From assembly GCF_000344685.1 (NCBI RefSeq), contig NW_006920410.1, positions 1,634,608 through 1,698,607 of the forward strand: DNA of 64,000 bases, given 5' to 3'. The notes below the pieces were generated by a model. The model saw only the letters and a list, made by a program, of their open reading frames with translations, ran no database searches and was not told where the DNA came from. Below are positions 33,243-45,331 of this stretch, in pieces. The first letter of the stretch is position 1; each line of letters opens with the position of its first letter. The DNA comes from Gloeophyllum trabeum ATCC 11539 (taxonomy: Eukaryota; Basidiomycota; Agaricomycetes; Gloeophyllales; Gloeophyllaceae). The position numbers and the translations under genes were made by a program.

Positions 33243-35346
33243 ATGTTGGACTATTCCCTCGTGTATGCCGTCGTGGGCATCGCGCTGACATGCGCTCTCT
33301 TGAGTGTCCTCAGTCCAGACAGGCGAGCTGTAAGTCTATACAGCCAGATTGCTGTAGCGTTGGGCGCGCTGATGAGTCTCGTAGCTCGATGGCATACCCA
33401 CCGTCGGACCTTCCGCACCTTTGGCCTCATACATAGGAGCGATTCGATGGTTATACGACGCACCACGTATGGTCCAGGAAGGTTACGACAAGGTTAGTCT
33501 ATTCTCACCCAGAAAACATACTCGGAGATTAACTCGGATTATCCAGTACAAGGGGAGAGCATTCAAGGTCGCCAATATAGACAGATGGATGGTTATCGTC
33601 AGTGGTCCGAAACTGATCGACGAAGTCCGACGCGCCCCGGACGACGTCCTGTCCTTCACTGAAGCCACAAATGATGTATGTCTTCCGGCTAAATTCTGAA
33701 TACATCCTGATTTGGTGTGGTAGATGCTGTCTATCGATTATACCCTGAGCCCAAACGTCCACCATAACGAATACCATATCCCAATTGTGCGGTCGCAATT
33801 AACACGGAGTCTGACTTCAATATTCCCAGAAGTTCGGGACGAGGTCATCACTACCTTCGATGAAATCATTGCTCCGAAAGGTGACGGTAAGTGTGAATGT
33901 ATGGATGCCGTTACGGGTCTACGTTGATTCCATGCGTCAACGACAGAATGGATCGCCTTGCCAGCGTTGGAGACTATAATGCAGGTTGTGTGCCGAGCAT
34001 CTAATCGCGTCTTTGTTGGTTTACCTGTCTGTGAGTGCTCCTACAAGCCAGTCATTATTCATGCATTATACGATATGGCTGTACGTAGGTCGCAATAAGG
34101 ACTACTGCGAGGCAAATGTCAGGTTTGCTGTCGATGTGATGGCCAGTGCAATATTGCTGAACATGTTCCCGAAGTTCCTGAGACCGTGGGGTTATTCCTC
34201 TTTGCGTTCGCTTCTGTAACTTGACGAACGGCTTTCGAAATACTCGTTAGGGTCGTCGGGAACATGCTTACGCTCGTCCCACGAACTGTCCGACGCGTTC
34301 GAAAGCACCTTGAACCCCTCATCGAGGAGCGTCTGGCCAAGATGGAAGAATACGGTGATGAATGGACAGATAGGCCGGTCTGTCTTCCACTTGCGGTTTT
34401 TCGATTTGCGCTCACTCTTGAATGATCTTGGTTCGGTGTCCATATACATAGAATGATATGCTACAGTGGCTACTCAAGGGGGCAGAAGGTAATGAGAGGA
34501 CTGTCGACGGCTGGACGAGGCGTATGATGGTCATCAATTTTGCTGCTATACACACTTCCTCCATGGTGAATCAAATATGCGCTGTCGCATTAGACAGACC
34601 AGCTGATCTACGATGTCGTAGAGTTTCACGATCGCCCTGTTCCATCTAGCAGCAAACCCGGAGGCGTATCTGCAACCGATGCGTGAGGAAGTCGAGACGG
34701 TTACAAAAGAAGAAGGATGGAGCAAGGCGTCCATGCAGAAAATGCGCAAGCTCGACAGTTTTCTGCGCGAATCCCAGCGGTTGACGGGTCTCGACGCGCG
34801 TATGTTCATTATCTACGCGCTCGTGTTAATCATTCATTCCTCCTTGTGCAGTGGCACTGAACCGGAAGGTCATGAAACCCTTCATGCTCTCTGATGGGAC
34901 CCGGCTTCCTATCGGGACACACATTGCTTGTGCTGCCATGTGCACGCACAGCGATAACGAGAACTACGTGAGCGCGGATGTCTTTGACGGCTTCCGCTTC
35001 GCCAACATGCGCGAGGAGGACGGGGAGAGCATCAAGTACCAGTTCGTCAGTACGTCGACGGACTACGTGCCGTTCGGCCACGGCCGCCACGCATGGTGTG
35101 TACCCGCAAAACAAATCTTTCTTCATTACTCGTACTCAACATAATTCCTTATGTTTTCGTAGCCCTGGGAGGTTCTTTGCAGCCGCGGAATTAAAGGCCA
35201 TGCTCGCGCACCTGGTTATCAACTACGATGTCAAGCTAGAAGACGAGGGCGTGCGGCCGAAGGACACATGGTTCAGCACGTCGCGCTCGCCAAATCGCAC
35301 GGCCAAAGTTATGTTCAGGAAGAGGCACAGTAGACACGCTACGTGA
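33243..35346 (+). CDS. Cytochrome P450 monooxygenase 2 of tandem array
   Basis: Same family and intron layout as its neighbours. The N-terminal membrane helix (YSLVYAVVGIALTCALL) ends exon 1 at SPDRRA. Landmarks: YKGRAFKVANIDRWMVIVSG, DDVLSFTEATND, NEYHIPIVRSQLTRSL, the I-helix FAAIHTSSM, FLRESQR (ExxR) and PFGHGRHACPGRFFA. The ending KVMFRKRHSRHAT is slightly longer than in the paralogues. It resembles gene 3 more than gene 1 in the C-terminal half: FRFA.MREEDGE, ELKAMLAHLV and NYDVKLE.EGVRP are shared. All key P450 residues are present, so it looks functional. Confidence 0.93.
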
Positions 35347-35836
35347 CCTTGTCTTGTCTTCGTGTTGGGTGTGATGATATCATTGTACTTCAATTTTGAG
35401 CGACTTCTTTGAATGAAGGGAATATGGACTGGTTTCCCGCTCGGGCATAGGGCCGGATGACAACTCTGTATTACGCCTGGACGATCTCTTTAATGCCGAG
35501 GCCAGAACCCGGGACAGATTGCCGGCTTGGAAGAGGCGCAGAAGACTTTCCCGGTATCAAGGCGGTCCATACGCAAGGCGAGTCGATATCGGATGCGCAA
35601 AGAGGAGTCCTTCTCTAGCCGCACACGTATTTCATGACCGCTCAGCCTCCATCCGCAACAGCTGGTGTTGTAGTGGCGCTGTGACAATTCCCACCAAGAT
35701 GCCAAATACAGGACGGGGCAACGTGAGAAGGCATGACAGTCGGACATTAGACCAAGATTAGCACTTCTGCAAGCATATATCATGTCTTCGACGATGCACA
35801 GTAGACACAACATCACTAAGCTCTTCCTTGATAGCC
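35347..35836. other. Spacer between P450 genes 2 and 3
   Basis: About 490 bp without a supported gene or repeat; the likely promoter of P450 gene 3. Confidence 0.4.
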
Positions 35837-37894
35837 ATGTCTACCACCTTGGTCTATGCTACCATAGTAGCTGTGCTGGTGTCTTGGCTGCTTAAAGTGT
35901 ACAGTCCCAGACAGCGCGCGGTGAGTCTAATTAGCTTTGTCTTCTGATGCCACCTTAATCTGGTTACTTCTAGCTTGATGCTATACCTACTATTGGTCCT
36001 TCAGGTTACCTGACCTCTTGGCTGGGGGTTATAAACTTGTACAGGAGTGGTCCCAAGATGATCCAGGAAGGATATACCAAGGTAAGTATGTGTGTGGTAG
36101 CGTCAGCAATATGACAATACTTACTACGCCTGCAGTACAAAGGAAAGCTTTTCAAGGTTCCGGATATCAACCGATGGATAGTCATCGTCAGTCGGCCGAA
36201 CATGATTGACGAACTCCGGAACGCACCCGACGATGTGCTCTCATTCACGGCGGCGACGAACGATGTATGTCTGTCTTTCATCTTGGTCTGCAGATCATAC
36301 GCTCGACGCGACATGTACAGGTAGTCTCGGTCGATTATACCCTCCGACTGAATAATGCTTCAGCTCGTCACAATGACTACCACATGCCGATCATTCGCAC
36401 TCGACTTACCCGGAATTTGGGCAATCTGTTTCCAGTGATTCACGATGAGATCGTTGCCGCTTTCGATGATCTGGTAACACCCAAGGGAGACGGTGCGTCT
36501 GAAATTATAGGTCCAGGTATTTGCGGAAGCCTGATATACATATCAGAGTGGGTGAAGCTGCCCGCGCTTCATACCACCATGCAGATTGTCTGCAGAGCTA
36601 CCAATCGTATTTTTGTGGGATTACCTGTTTGTAAGCAGAGGTAACACTCACGCACTTTGATGACGCTAAACCCCTGGCAGGCCGCAATGCTGATTACTTA
36701 CGGATTGGCGTTGGGTTCACACTCGACGTCGTGCAAAGTGCATTGTTCCTCAATCTATTCCCGCGGTTTATGAAACCGTAAGACTGCCCTTAAGACCCTT
36801 ACCGAGTACATATGATTACCAGCTTGTGCTAGGTTCATTGGGGCAAGACTCCCCTTGGTGCCTCAAGCGGTCGAGGCAGCAGAGAAGCATCTTCGACCCT
36901 TGATCGAAGAGCGGCTGCGCAAGATGGAGGAATATGGCGAGAAGTGGTCCGAGAAGCCGGTTGGTACTAGCTTCCCCATAGGAGATGTACTGCCGAGATG
37001 CTGATGCACGCTACAGAATGATATGCTCCAGTGGTTCTTAGAAGAGGCTGAAGGCCCGGAGCGAGAGGTCAAACATTGGACTATGCGCATCCTCCTCTTA
37101 AATTTTGCGGCTATCCATACTTCGTCAAGAGTAAGTGAGCGTCAGTGGTTTGAGGCGGTTCCACGCTGATCACTCATTTGTGCCACACACCTTAAGAGTT
37201 TCACTCACGCACTCTTCCACCTTGCGGCGAACCCCGCGTATATCCAGCCTATGCGGGAAGAAGTGGAGGCTGTTCTCAAGGAAGGGGGTTGGACAAGAGC
37301 ATCCACGCAGAAGATGCGCAAAGTGGATAGCTTTCTGCGGGAATCGCAAAGGATGTCTGGCCTTGGGGCCGGTATGCACACTGTTTTGACATCCTGCATG
37401 TCCACAAGTACTTACACGCGGCTCAGTCAGTTTGCAGAGAAAGGTTCTGCAGCCATTCACCTTCTCTGACGGGACCACGGTACCCGTTGGGGTCCACGTC
37501 GCAGCGGCTGCAGAATGTGTTCATTTGGATGAAGAGAATTACGCGGACGCAGACACTTTCAATGGGTTCCGCTTTGCGGAGATGCGTGAGGAGGACGGCG
37601 AGGGAACGAAGCATTCCTTAGTCACTACCGCGACCAACTATTTACCCTTTGGTCATGGCCGCCATGCATGGTGCGTACCCTTTGACAAACAGGGTGCTTC
37701 TGCATACTCAACGGCATGGCAGCCCTGGCAGATTCTTTGCTGGGACGGAGCTCAAAGCGATGCTTGCTCACCTGGTATTGAACTACGACGTGAAGCTGGA
37801 GACGGAAGGCGTGCGCCCAGCTGACAATTGGATTGGAGTGGCGCGGGGGCCGAACCGCAAGGCGGAGGTGATGTTCAGGAAACGGCAGTTTTAG
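35837..37894 (+). CDS. Cytochrome P450 monooxygenase 3 of tandem array
   Basis: Start MSTTLVYATIVAVLVSWLLK provides the membrane anchor; exon 1 ends SPRQRA, close to SPDRRA in gene 2. Landmarks: YKGKLFKVPDINRWIVIVS, DDVLSFTAATND, NDYHMPIIRTRLTRNLGNLF, FAAIHTSSR, FLRESQRMSG (ExxR) and PFGHGRHACPGRFFAG. It ends RKAEVMFRKRQF. About 480 residues, intact. Position, intron placement and sequence indicate a recent tandem duplication with gene 2. It is followed about 240 bp later by an F-box-like gene. Confidence 0.93.
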
Positions 37895-38137
37895 TGCACT
37901 CGGGAGAATTCACGATTTCAGGCATGGCTGGATTATTTATGTTTGAAGTATTGCATGTACTAGTTTGGTTTGTATCCATACTCTGGCGACCATGTCACGA
38001 GATAGACGCTGTGGCCCAGCCACGATCGTGCTTCTGCGAGGTTAGATCTGAGATCTCATCGAGAGCCAATGACGGTATTGTGGCAGCGAGTCTTTCCTTT
38101 AACCACCACCGTGACTGCAGAATAGCTACTCTCAACA

Positions 38138-39991
38138 ATGTCTGCAGTAACTCCTGTCCAGACGTCGACGCAGCCCGATAGTCTGCTATGTTCTCTGCCA
38201 CCCGAGCTGATACTCGCGATCCTGGACCAGTTGGACCCGGTCGCTTTGTTGAGGATCAAAAGTGTCGGTAGTGATCCGGGCATTGTACCTCCATGACACT
38301 GACTCGCGTATCCTTGCAGGTCTGTCGCCTTTTCAAGACCTTAGTTGAAGATACTGCAAACCTACAGTATCACATCGAGCTCGCAGCCAATGGGCTAGTT
38401 GACGGCCCTCGAAGCGGCCTGAGCGCAACAGAGAAACTGGACATGCTACGTAAACGCCAGACGGCTTGGGATAAATTATTGTGGGTCGACCAGAAGAGGG
38501 TACCCATGACCAATGGGCATCTTTACGAGCTTTACGGAGGAGTGCTAGCCCAAAGCTCGGGGCAGCGATCCCTTGTGTTTAGACGTCTGCCGTCCCATTT
38601 CAGGCGAATCGAAGAACGTGTATGGACCATAGAGGACGTGGGTGTCAGCATGCGTGATTTTGGCATGGACCCAGGTCAAGATCTGCTTGTCATTATTGAG
38701 GAAGCGTGAGTGGCATATCACGATTAATGTGATTTCAAGCCATAATCGCAGTCTTTCGTCCATATAGCGAGGAACCCCACAAGATGTGTCGCATCCACCT
38801 CCGTAAACTATCCACCGGCGGCCCTCATCCATCGACATCTGACCCCCACATTCTCCTCCACCGCCCAGTGACCCGCTTCCCATCATCCTATAATATCCAA
38901 GTTTGCGGAGACTTCGTCGGCGTATGCTTCATGGGTGAGCTGGAAGTCGGGCCTGAACTATCGATATGGAATTGGAAGACACGTACTTTACAGATGGTGA
39001 GTAGCCCGATATCTGGCACAGACCAATGCTGATTGAAGGTTACCAAAGACACTGGACGGCCCAATCTTCTGCTTTGCTTTCCTCTCTCGGTGTCACGTCA
39101 TCGTCAGCTTGGACACGATGCCCACGCAAAGCCTCAGTGTATACAACTTCGTTGATCGCGAACACGGTGCCGTTACGGTGGAGGACGAGACGCATACTTT
39201 CAAGTTCATGTTCCCGCCGTACCGAAGTCCCCTTGCGCCAGTCGACATTATTGTACGCTGCGATCCGTGCCCGGACTGGACAGCGCCTTCGGATGTTCCC
39301 TTCTACGTTGCCCCCGATAATCGGACATACGTCGTTACCCTCGTATATGACGTCCAGTTCGGGACTGTGGGCGTATATTCGCTATTCATCCCCGCATCGA
39401 CGTTCCTGTCACGACTCCCGCCGCCGCAAGGATCGTATGCTGCTAGTGTTAGCGAACGGCAGCGCGATTTTGCCTGGACCGACTGGGGACCGACTGGCTG
39501 TCGCATGCTGTCGTCCCTACGGTTATCCCTCAGCTGGGTTTGCTGGGTATACGGGTCCAAGTTCGTGAGCTGGGACATGGGTGTGAGCCGAGGTACCCTG
39601 CTCAGGCCTAAGATATACGATTTCAACCTGCGGGGGCTTCGCCGGTCCGAATCGTCTGCGGAGAACAACGAGTATGAACATATGATCGGACAGGCGGACG
39701 GGGACCCTTTGGCTCTGTTCACGGAGTCTATGATTACGTCGTATCCGTACAGGATGAAGAGCACATCGCTCAATGTACCTGGGTGGACACCGACAGATAC
39801 TAATAGCGTGATGTTAAGCGAAGATAGCATAATTCTTGTATCTGTGAGTGGCATGGCGGCTCTTCGGCGGTATTCTTGTACACTAATTACCACTCAGGCT
39901 GCAACTAGGAGGGAGTTCATAATACTGACATTCTAAAGGCAGTGCATACATCTACATCCCTCTCGCAGGAGAGCTGTACGTTACTGAATAA
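38138..39991 (+). CDS. F-box-like protein
   Basis: The start MSAVTPVQTSTQPD leads into LCSLPPELILAILDQLDPVA, a typical basidiomycete F-box core (LPxELxxxIL). An intron with donor AGT|GTCGGT joins IKS to VCRLFKTLVED. The rest has no repeats I can name, but reads as the beta-rich substrate-binding region common in this expanded fungal family (NIQVCGDFVGVCFMGELEVG, LSIWNWKT). F-box proteins bring targets to SCF ubiquitin ligases (family knowledge). The last exon is uncertain: the frame either stops at 39936 or splices near 39938 to end AYIYIPLAGELYVTE at 39991. It is nearly tail-to-tail with the next gene. Confidence 0.75.
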
Positions 39992-40007
39992 GTATATTGG
40001 AGGACAA

Positions 40008-42296
40008 TCACAAAAGGCCAGTGGAGTCCGGGCTCAACTGAATCCATGCCTTCCTTGCTTCAACGTCTGCCACTTCGCCCTGGATCAACAGAGAATCGTT
40101 GAACGGTGCAAATGGCTTTTCATCGACGTCACAAAATGTGTGCTTCTCTGCTGGTACCGTGCCGCCGACCATATACGCCGTGATGATGTCGAAAGTGCAA
40201 AACGATTTCTGGCTGATGGAGCAATGGCCCCAACCATTCTTCTGTTGCACTAGCCTAGCGTTGTTCCCCAGGCGGGTGTTGGCGTACTTAGCACTCGCTA
40301 AAGAAGTGACAGGATCGAATGTATTTCTGGGTAACCGTCAGAGCTGACTTCATTCTGAGGCACAAAGTCCAACTTACGAGAGTACGAGGATCGGTGTATC
40401 CAGTGCATCGTCCTCGAGTTCAAACGTGCCTTCGTAACGACTGCGGCGGGGCGTCACGCCCTCCCAGACATGGCATAGAGAAAGCGGGAAAAATTTGTCA
40501 CCCATCCGGTATGAGTACCTCTTGAGTTGTTCCAAGATGGATTCAGCCAGGTCGGCTGCAGAGGGTGGCTTTCTTTCGGAATCATAAGGTTTGGTATCAG
40601 AGCACTGGGAGTAAAGCTTAAGCTGGTGCCCGGGACCATATGCGATGAATGAATTACGCACAAAGATAGGATATGTCGCGTGCTCAGACCTGTCTGGCAA
40701 AGATGCGCCATTAGGATCTACCTTTGGCGAGGTTGCATTGACTATTCCGGAGAAATTCCCCCGGAGGCCGTTGTATAAGTGTTCAGCCAAATCGGGCCAA
40801 GACTGAATCCTATACATGTTATTGAACAACAATTGACGAACGTGCGACGCCTTCGCCACAGCCGGAACACGCAAGCCAGTGACGGGTACCGGCTTAGCAT
40901 ACAAGGAATCGATCATTTGGTCGATTGCGCCGAGTATTTCGGGTGCAGCCATGTAGGACAGGGCGCACGCATCCCCAGTGGCTTCGCAGGCGGTCGCGAA
41001 TGACGAGAGAACATCGTCTATGTTATCGAGACCCTCTGCGCACAGCCTGAGAAACCCCCACCTAGTCAGATGCTCGGAGTTGCTTACCGTGGTATGCATT
41101 GATGGGGTAATCTGACCAGACGGTCGGATTGACAACCCCGTCGATCATGACGCGACCAATTCTGTGAGGGGGGAGTATCTTCACAAGGTATTGTCCAATG
41201 ATTGTACCATAGGAGAAGCCCCAGACTGCGACTCGGATTGACAAAGGCTCGTGTTCAGGTGACAAATCGTCCTTACAGTTTATACGAGCGTCCTCCCCTT
41301 CAATAAGCTTCGACATTGCGTCTATGTCTCGGACGACAGCCTCAGTTCCTAGAATGAGATGTCAATAGTGTAATGCAGAGCAGCCTCGCAAAGTGACTGA
41401 CCGGAATAAGCCATATATTCTCCAACACGCTCGAAACATTTCGCTGCGAGTGACGACGCCGCAGCGGTCATAAATTCGATTTGTTTCTCCAAATCTGCGA
41501 CTACCTCTGCAGTGATGTAAATTGGCAGGTTCAGATCAAATCCCTCTGTCATCGACCCGAATACTTCCTGATCGAATTGTGACTGGAAGCAGGAGAGATA
41601 AGGGCGCGTTTGGTTGATTCCACGCGGGTCGAACCCAATAATGTCGTATTGCCCTTCAAGATAGCCGCATGAGAAACCCTGAGTCGTACGTCTGTCGCGC
41701 GGTACTCACCATTGAGGATCTTAGAATAAAGGATGCCCTTGGTAAAGACCGTTCTCGTCCCGGAGCCGCCTTGGTCGCGAGTAGTTCAGTCAGCTTGCTA
41801 TCTGCATAACCGCGCAGCATACCTGGCCCTCCAGGATTGATGAACACAGCGCCCTTCCTGATGCACTCAATCTCCTTAAATTAGGCTGCACATCGACCAC
41901 CGGACAGGCTCACCTATGAGTACCATTGGTAGCAAGGTAACGATTCACGGATATTGTGACCGTACGAGGATCACTTTCATTGTGATGATTTAGAGGGAGG
42001 GTGATATTGGCACATTGGTAGCCGTCAAACCCCTGTCCGCATGATTTCCAGTTTACTGCACCGTGTATACCATCAGCCTTCAACGGAGCATACGCAAGAC
42101 TCTGCAAGCCCTGGTAAGCACTCCCTGCTAGTCCTGACGTATATACTGCGGCAGCAACAAGGACAGCGATAAGAATGGCTCTCAGAACGGCAACCTGAAG
42201 CTGGAGGGATGATGCCGGAGGGCGTCTAGGGGTCGTTCTGAATGCGACGAAGCCCTCGCTGGCAGCCACAGGCAACGAAAACTTTCCAGTGGGCAT
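40008..42296 (-). CDS. S33/TAP-like alpha/beta-hydrolase, membrane-anchored
   Basis: Probable aminopeptidase or ester/amide hydrolase of the tripeptidyl-aminopeptidase-like type. The start MPTGKFSLPVAASEGF is followed by one membrane helix (AVLRAILIAVLVAAAVY), which suggests a type II membrane or secreted topology. The mature part starts VNWKSCGQGFDGYQCANITL, typical of the family. Motifs: NPGGPG (oxyanion hole), IIGFDPRG, the nucleophile elbow VWGFSYGT (Ser), and a C-terminal TAP-like domain with SNTFDPVT (Asp) and GWGHCS (His). Several introns; roughly 600 residues. All three catalytic residues are present. Its location next to the P450 array may or may not be functional. Confidence 0.88.
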
Positions 42297-42694
42297 GTCT
42301 GAGACAGAAACAAGATGATATTCCCATGTCCTACGCCGACATTCAGTATCGGGCTCCGCAGGAGATACTTACGACCGAACCGCATGTGAGAGTTAGATTA
42401 GATACAGGAGAGCGTATGCCCTCCACCTGCCTTAAAAGGGAGGCATTTATTGTAATAATCGGTCGCCTTTGGGAGACTATTGGGAGACTAGTTATGGGGG
42501 ACCCTCTAGATCTGCTAAAGAAAGCGTATCGGCGTAATATATTCCCGCCTTGTCGACCAAGACAGTGAGGATCCGAGTGCGCATACATGCTGGTGTAGAA
42601 ACTTACAGGCTCAACTTGAATGCAGATATTTACCGCGACGAGCTCACAGCTGCAGGGCCTATAACTTGCACAAGTCGCCGCGGCGGTACTTACA
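42297..42694. other. Intergenic spacer
   Basis: About 400 bp between the S33-like hydrolase (minus strand) and the small unknown gene (plus strand). No gene, repeat or RNA recognised. Confidence 0.4.
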
Positions 42695-43310
42695 ATGTGG
42701 TCGGCAGACGATGACCCAATACCCTACCAGGAGTATCCTACATGTACGCGTTGTTGATATGAGCTGCATGTACGTCGGTCACCATATCGTTCATAGGGCC
42801 ATTCCTGAAGCTGTACGAGGAACAGGAGCAAGCTGCTGTCGCGCAGCACGTCCGGGCTTCTTACCCGCAGCCCTGTGATCCTCAGGATTCACGGGCAGTT
42901 CTGATCTGGCGGGGGAAACGGTTCTTAGACGTGCTAAAGGGCTTCCATGAGGTCAGGATATGGCTATGGACTTGTATATGGATTACTGTGCGATGACTGT
43001 TAATACAGGGCTCGCTTGATTTGACTGGCCGCCACCCCTGGCGGTATCGCCTCTACTTCACCCGATGGACGTCATATATCTCAGCTTTCAATCGTGTGGC
43101 GAGATACACAATACTAGAGGAAGAGACGATCGGCACCGGCGATTTTACATTTCAACTGCCGCATTACGTGGTGACGAAACCTGGTGTATTGGAAGAATTT
43201 GAAAGGGAATGGAAGCCACCCTACTGGAACGTACTGTATCCCGCTACATGTATGTTCATGCATCATTCTTTCGTCACATTTGATTGTGAAAGGTTCGGCA
43301 GTGGAAGTAG
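42695..43310 (+). CDS. Small unknown protein, 147 aa, four exons
   Basis: I do not recognise this protein. Exons 42695-42743, 42797-42951, 43009-43230 and 43293-43310 join in phase with consensus splice sites. The product starts MWSADDDPIPYQEYPTWPFL and includes SRAVLIWRGKRFLDVLKG and HPWRYRLYFTRWTSYISAF. It ends WKPPYWNVRQWK. It is rich in aromatic and charged residues, with no signal peptide or membrane helix. Its stop lies 8 nt before the start of the downstream F-box gene. An alternative acceptor at 43315 would instead fuse it in frame to that F-box protein, so it may be an N-terminal domain rather than a separate protein. Confidence 0.6.
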
Positions 43311-43318
43311 TCAAGTTT

Positions 43319-45331
43319 ATGATGGATTCTCCAGAGCCAAGATTTCAGAATATCCTCCTGACACATTTACCGACCGAAATACTCGATAGAGTCTTCTTCT
43401 TTGCGTCGTCTACACAGGCATTATTGCTTGGTTCAACTTGCCGCTTGCTTCGTGAGGTGTCGTTGAGATGGATCTATGAGGTTTGCTCCGAAAGTAGCAT
43501 CTCTCCCTTTTACTGAACTTTTACATACATCAGGAAACCGGAATATCTCCGGATGGAGACAGCGTCTCCGCGGCTCCGCCATGTGAGGGATGGAGACAGG
43601 TTCTCCAGACGGAGACGAGGTCTCCATCCGGAGACACGCCCCCCCACTAATATATAGTAATCTGGGCTAAATTTTGCTCGAATGCAAAGAGGAGCACGTA
43701 TAGCAAAAACATAAGCCCATATCCTGTCCCTATGTGAGGGATAGATATCGAGTGTCAGGTATACGAACTCCCGCCGAAGCCACGTGGTGTCTCCAGGAGT
43801 CTCCATCTGGAGACGCTGTCTCCGTCCTGAGCCGGACGGAGATGGCCATCTCGGGATGATGGGGGGACCTCTCCGTCGCTCCGGGGCTCCGTGTGACTCC
43901 ATATGGAGCATATGGAGATTTCCGAGGTTCCTGATGTAGGGCCGTTCGCTGGTGTTCAGGTACAAGCCAGACTACAGCAAGCCCTTAGAGGAGGAAGACC
44001 AGGATGATTTAGCCGAAAATGCTAAAGCACAGCTGATGAACACCATCGATTCGCTATTGGCTAGGCCAGACATCGTCCAGAAGACTCTGAACATCCGTAT
44101 ATATGACGAGTGGCAATCACACAGGGACATACTAAGAGGCGATGTCAGCATATTTACCGTCAACGACGAGCTCTTCCAAGGTCTTGAACTCAACCAGGAC
44201 TTTTATGGACCTCTCCTGGCAAAGATTGGGGAGTTCATCCGAGCATGTACCAATGCCACCCATCTGAGCCTGGCCTCCATACTGGTTACCCCCGTCATTG
44301 CCGGAGCCATGATATCACTGCCCCATTTGCACACTCTGAGCCTCAGAGGATGCAACTTCGCCGCAGGTCTTCCCTTATTCATGGATGAACGCGCGTCGAC
44401 GCCGCCTATACTCAATATGCGCCTCAGCCATCCTCGTTTTCTTTGGGAAAACTGGTGGTATTGGGCCTTCCTTAGTCTAAGCCCTGACGTACGCACTCTT
44501 AGTGTGTCGGGCAGTAGACGAGAGCCTATACAAGTTCTCCAAGATCCTATGCGCGAAATGTACAACCCCTGGCCGACGGTGGAGCGGTTCTCTGTGACGG
44601 CGCTTGCTCCGTACCAGATCCCCACGCTAACCTCGTGGATAGAGCTTTCGAAGGCCGACTGGCCGCTCCGATTGACGCACTTTATGGTAGATACCCACTA
44701 TCCCATGGACCAGGAGGACCTTTTCATGCTCGTCGATGCCCTCAGAGGTGCACCTTTGCAGATCCTAGCCCTCTCTGGCGTCCGCTACGCCGGCTTGGAT
44801 CTCATTGACCGCATTGCCGAAGCATTCCCCGATCTGGTTGGTCTTACCCTCATCCATCGCTACAAGGTCATCAAGGATTTTGAGCGCGCGCGCCTTTCCA
44901 TGTGGCCGCATGCTAGTTGGGAGTATGCGCCTCGCTTCGGTGCCTTCAGTCGCCTCGAGCATCTTGGAATGAATTTCTACTGTCCTCCCATCACGGGTTT
45001 CCTTGATGACGGAGTCATTGAGAGCATGGAGACTGGGGTGCCATGCGATTGCTATGTATTGCCTTGCCTCGAAGAGGAAGAGGACAACGACACGGTGGCT
45101 AGGGTGTTTGCAGTCCACTGTCCATCTCTGAAGTCGTTCACTCTGCACGCAATGCCCCTGCTGAACGCGACGTTCATCATCTCCCGCAGGCCAGATGGAT
45201 ACCCGATAGTCGAAGGAGAGAATAACTGGAGTGGTATATACGGGCCCATTCCCCAGCCATATTTCCCTTTGAAGTTGGGAGAATTCAGCTGGGACCCGAT
45301 TTCACCGGAAGCGGCTGGGGCTTCGTCTTGA
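43319..45331 (+). CDS. F-box protein with LRR-like region, MITE in intron
   Basis: The start MMDSPEPRFQNILLTHLPTE runs into LPTEILDRVFFFASSTQALL, an F-box core. The only intron found (43481-43939) contains the 409-bp MITE; splicing joins RWIYE to GRSLVFRYKPDYSKP. The product is 517 residues. The second exon has leucine-rich-repeat-like stretches (ATHLSLASILV, LPHLHTLSLRGCNF, PLQILALSGVRYAGL, PDLVGLTLIHRY), as in F-box/LRR substrate receptors of SCF ligases. The acidic segment CLEEEEDNDTV lies near the end. The partner is unknown. Confidence 0.75.
43528..43936. mobile_element. MITE, 409 bp, TA target duplication
   Basis: TA flanks both ends (43526-43527 and 43937-43938). The left end CATCAGGAAAC and right end GTTCCTGATG are inverted repeats; with small gaps the match extends to about 22 bp, ending ATCTCC. 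Inside, GGAGAC and its complement GTCTCC occur five times each, concentrated in the two outer thirds, so the element could fold extensively. There is no transposase. It sits wholly inside the intron of the F-box gene and its right TA is part of the intron's TAG acceptor. Confidence 0.82.

Noticed and set aside
43510..43965. 151-aa minus-strand frame across the second MITE
   Set aside because: It follows the repeated GGAGAC/GTCTCC words and shows no transposase motif.
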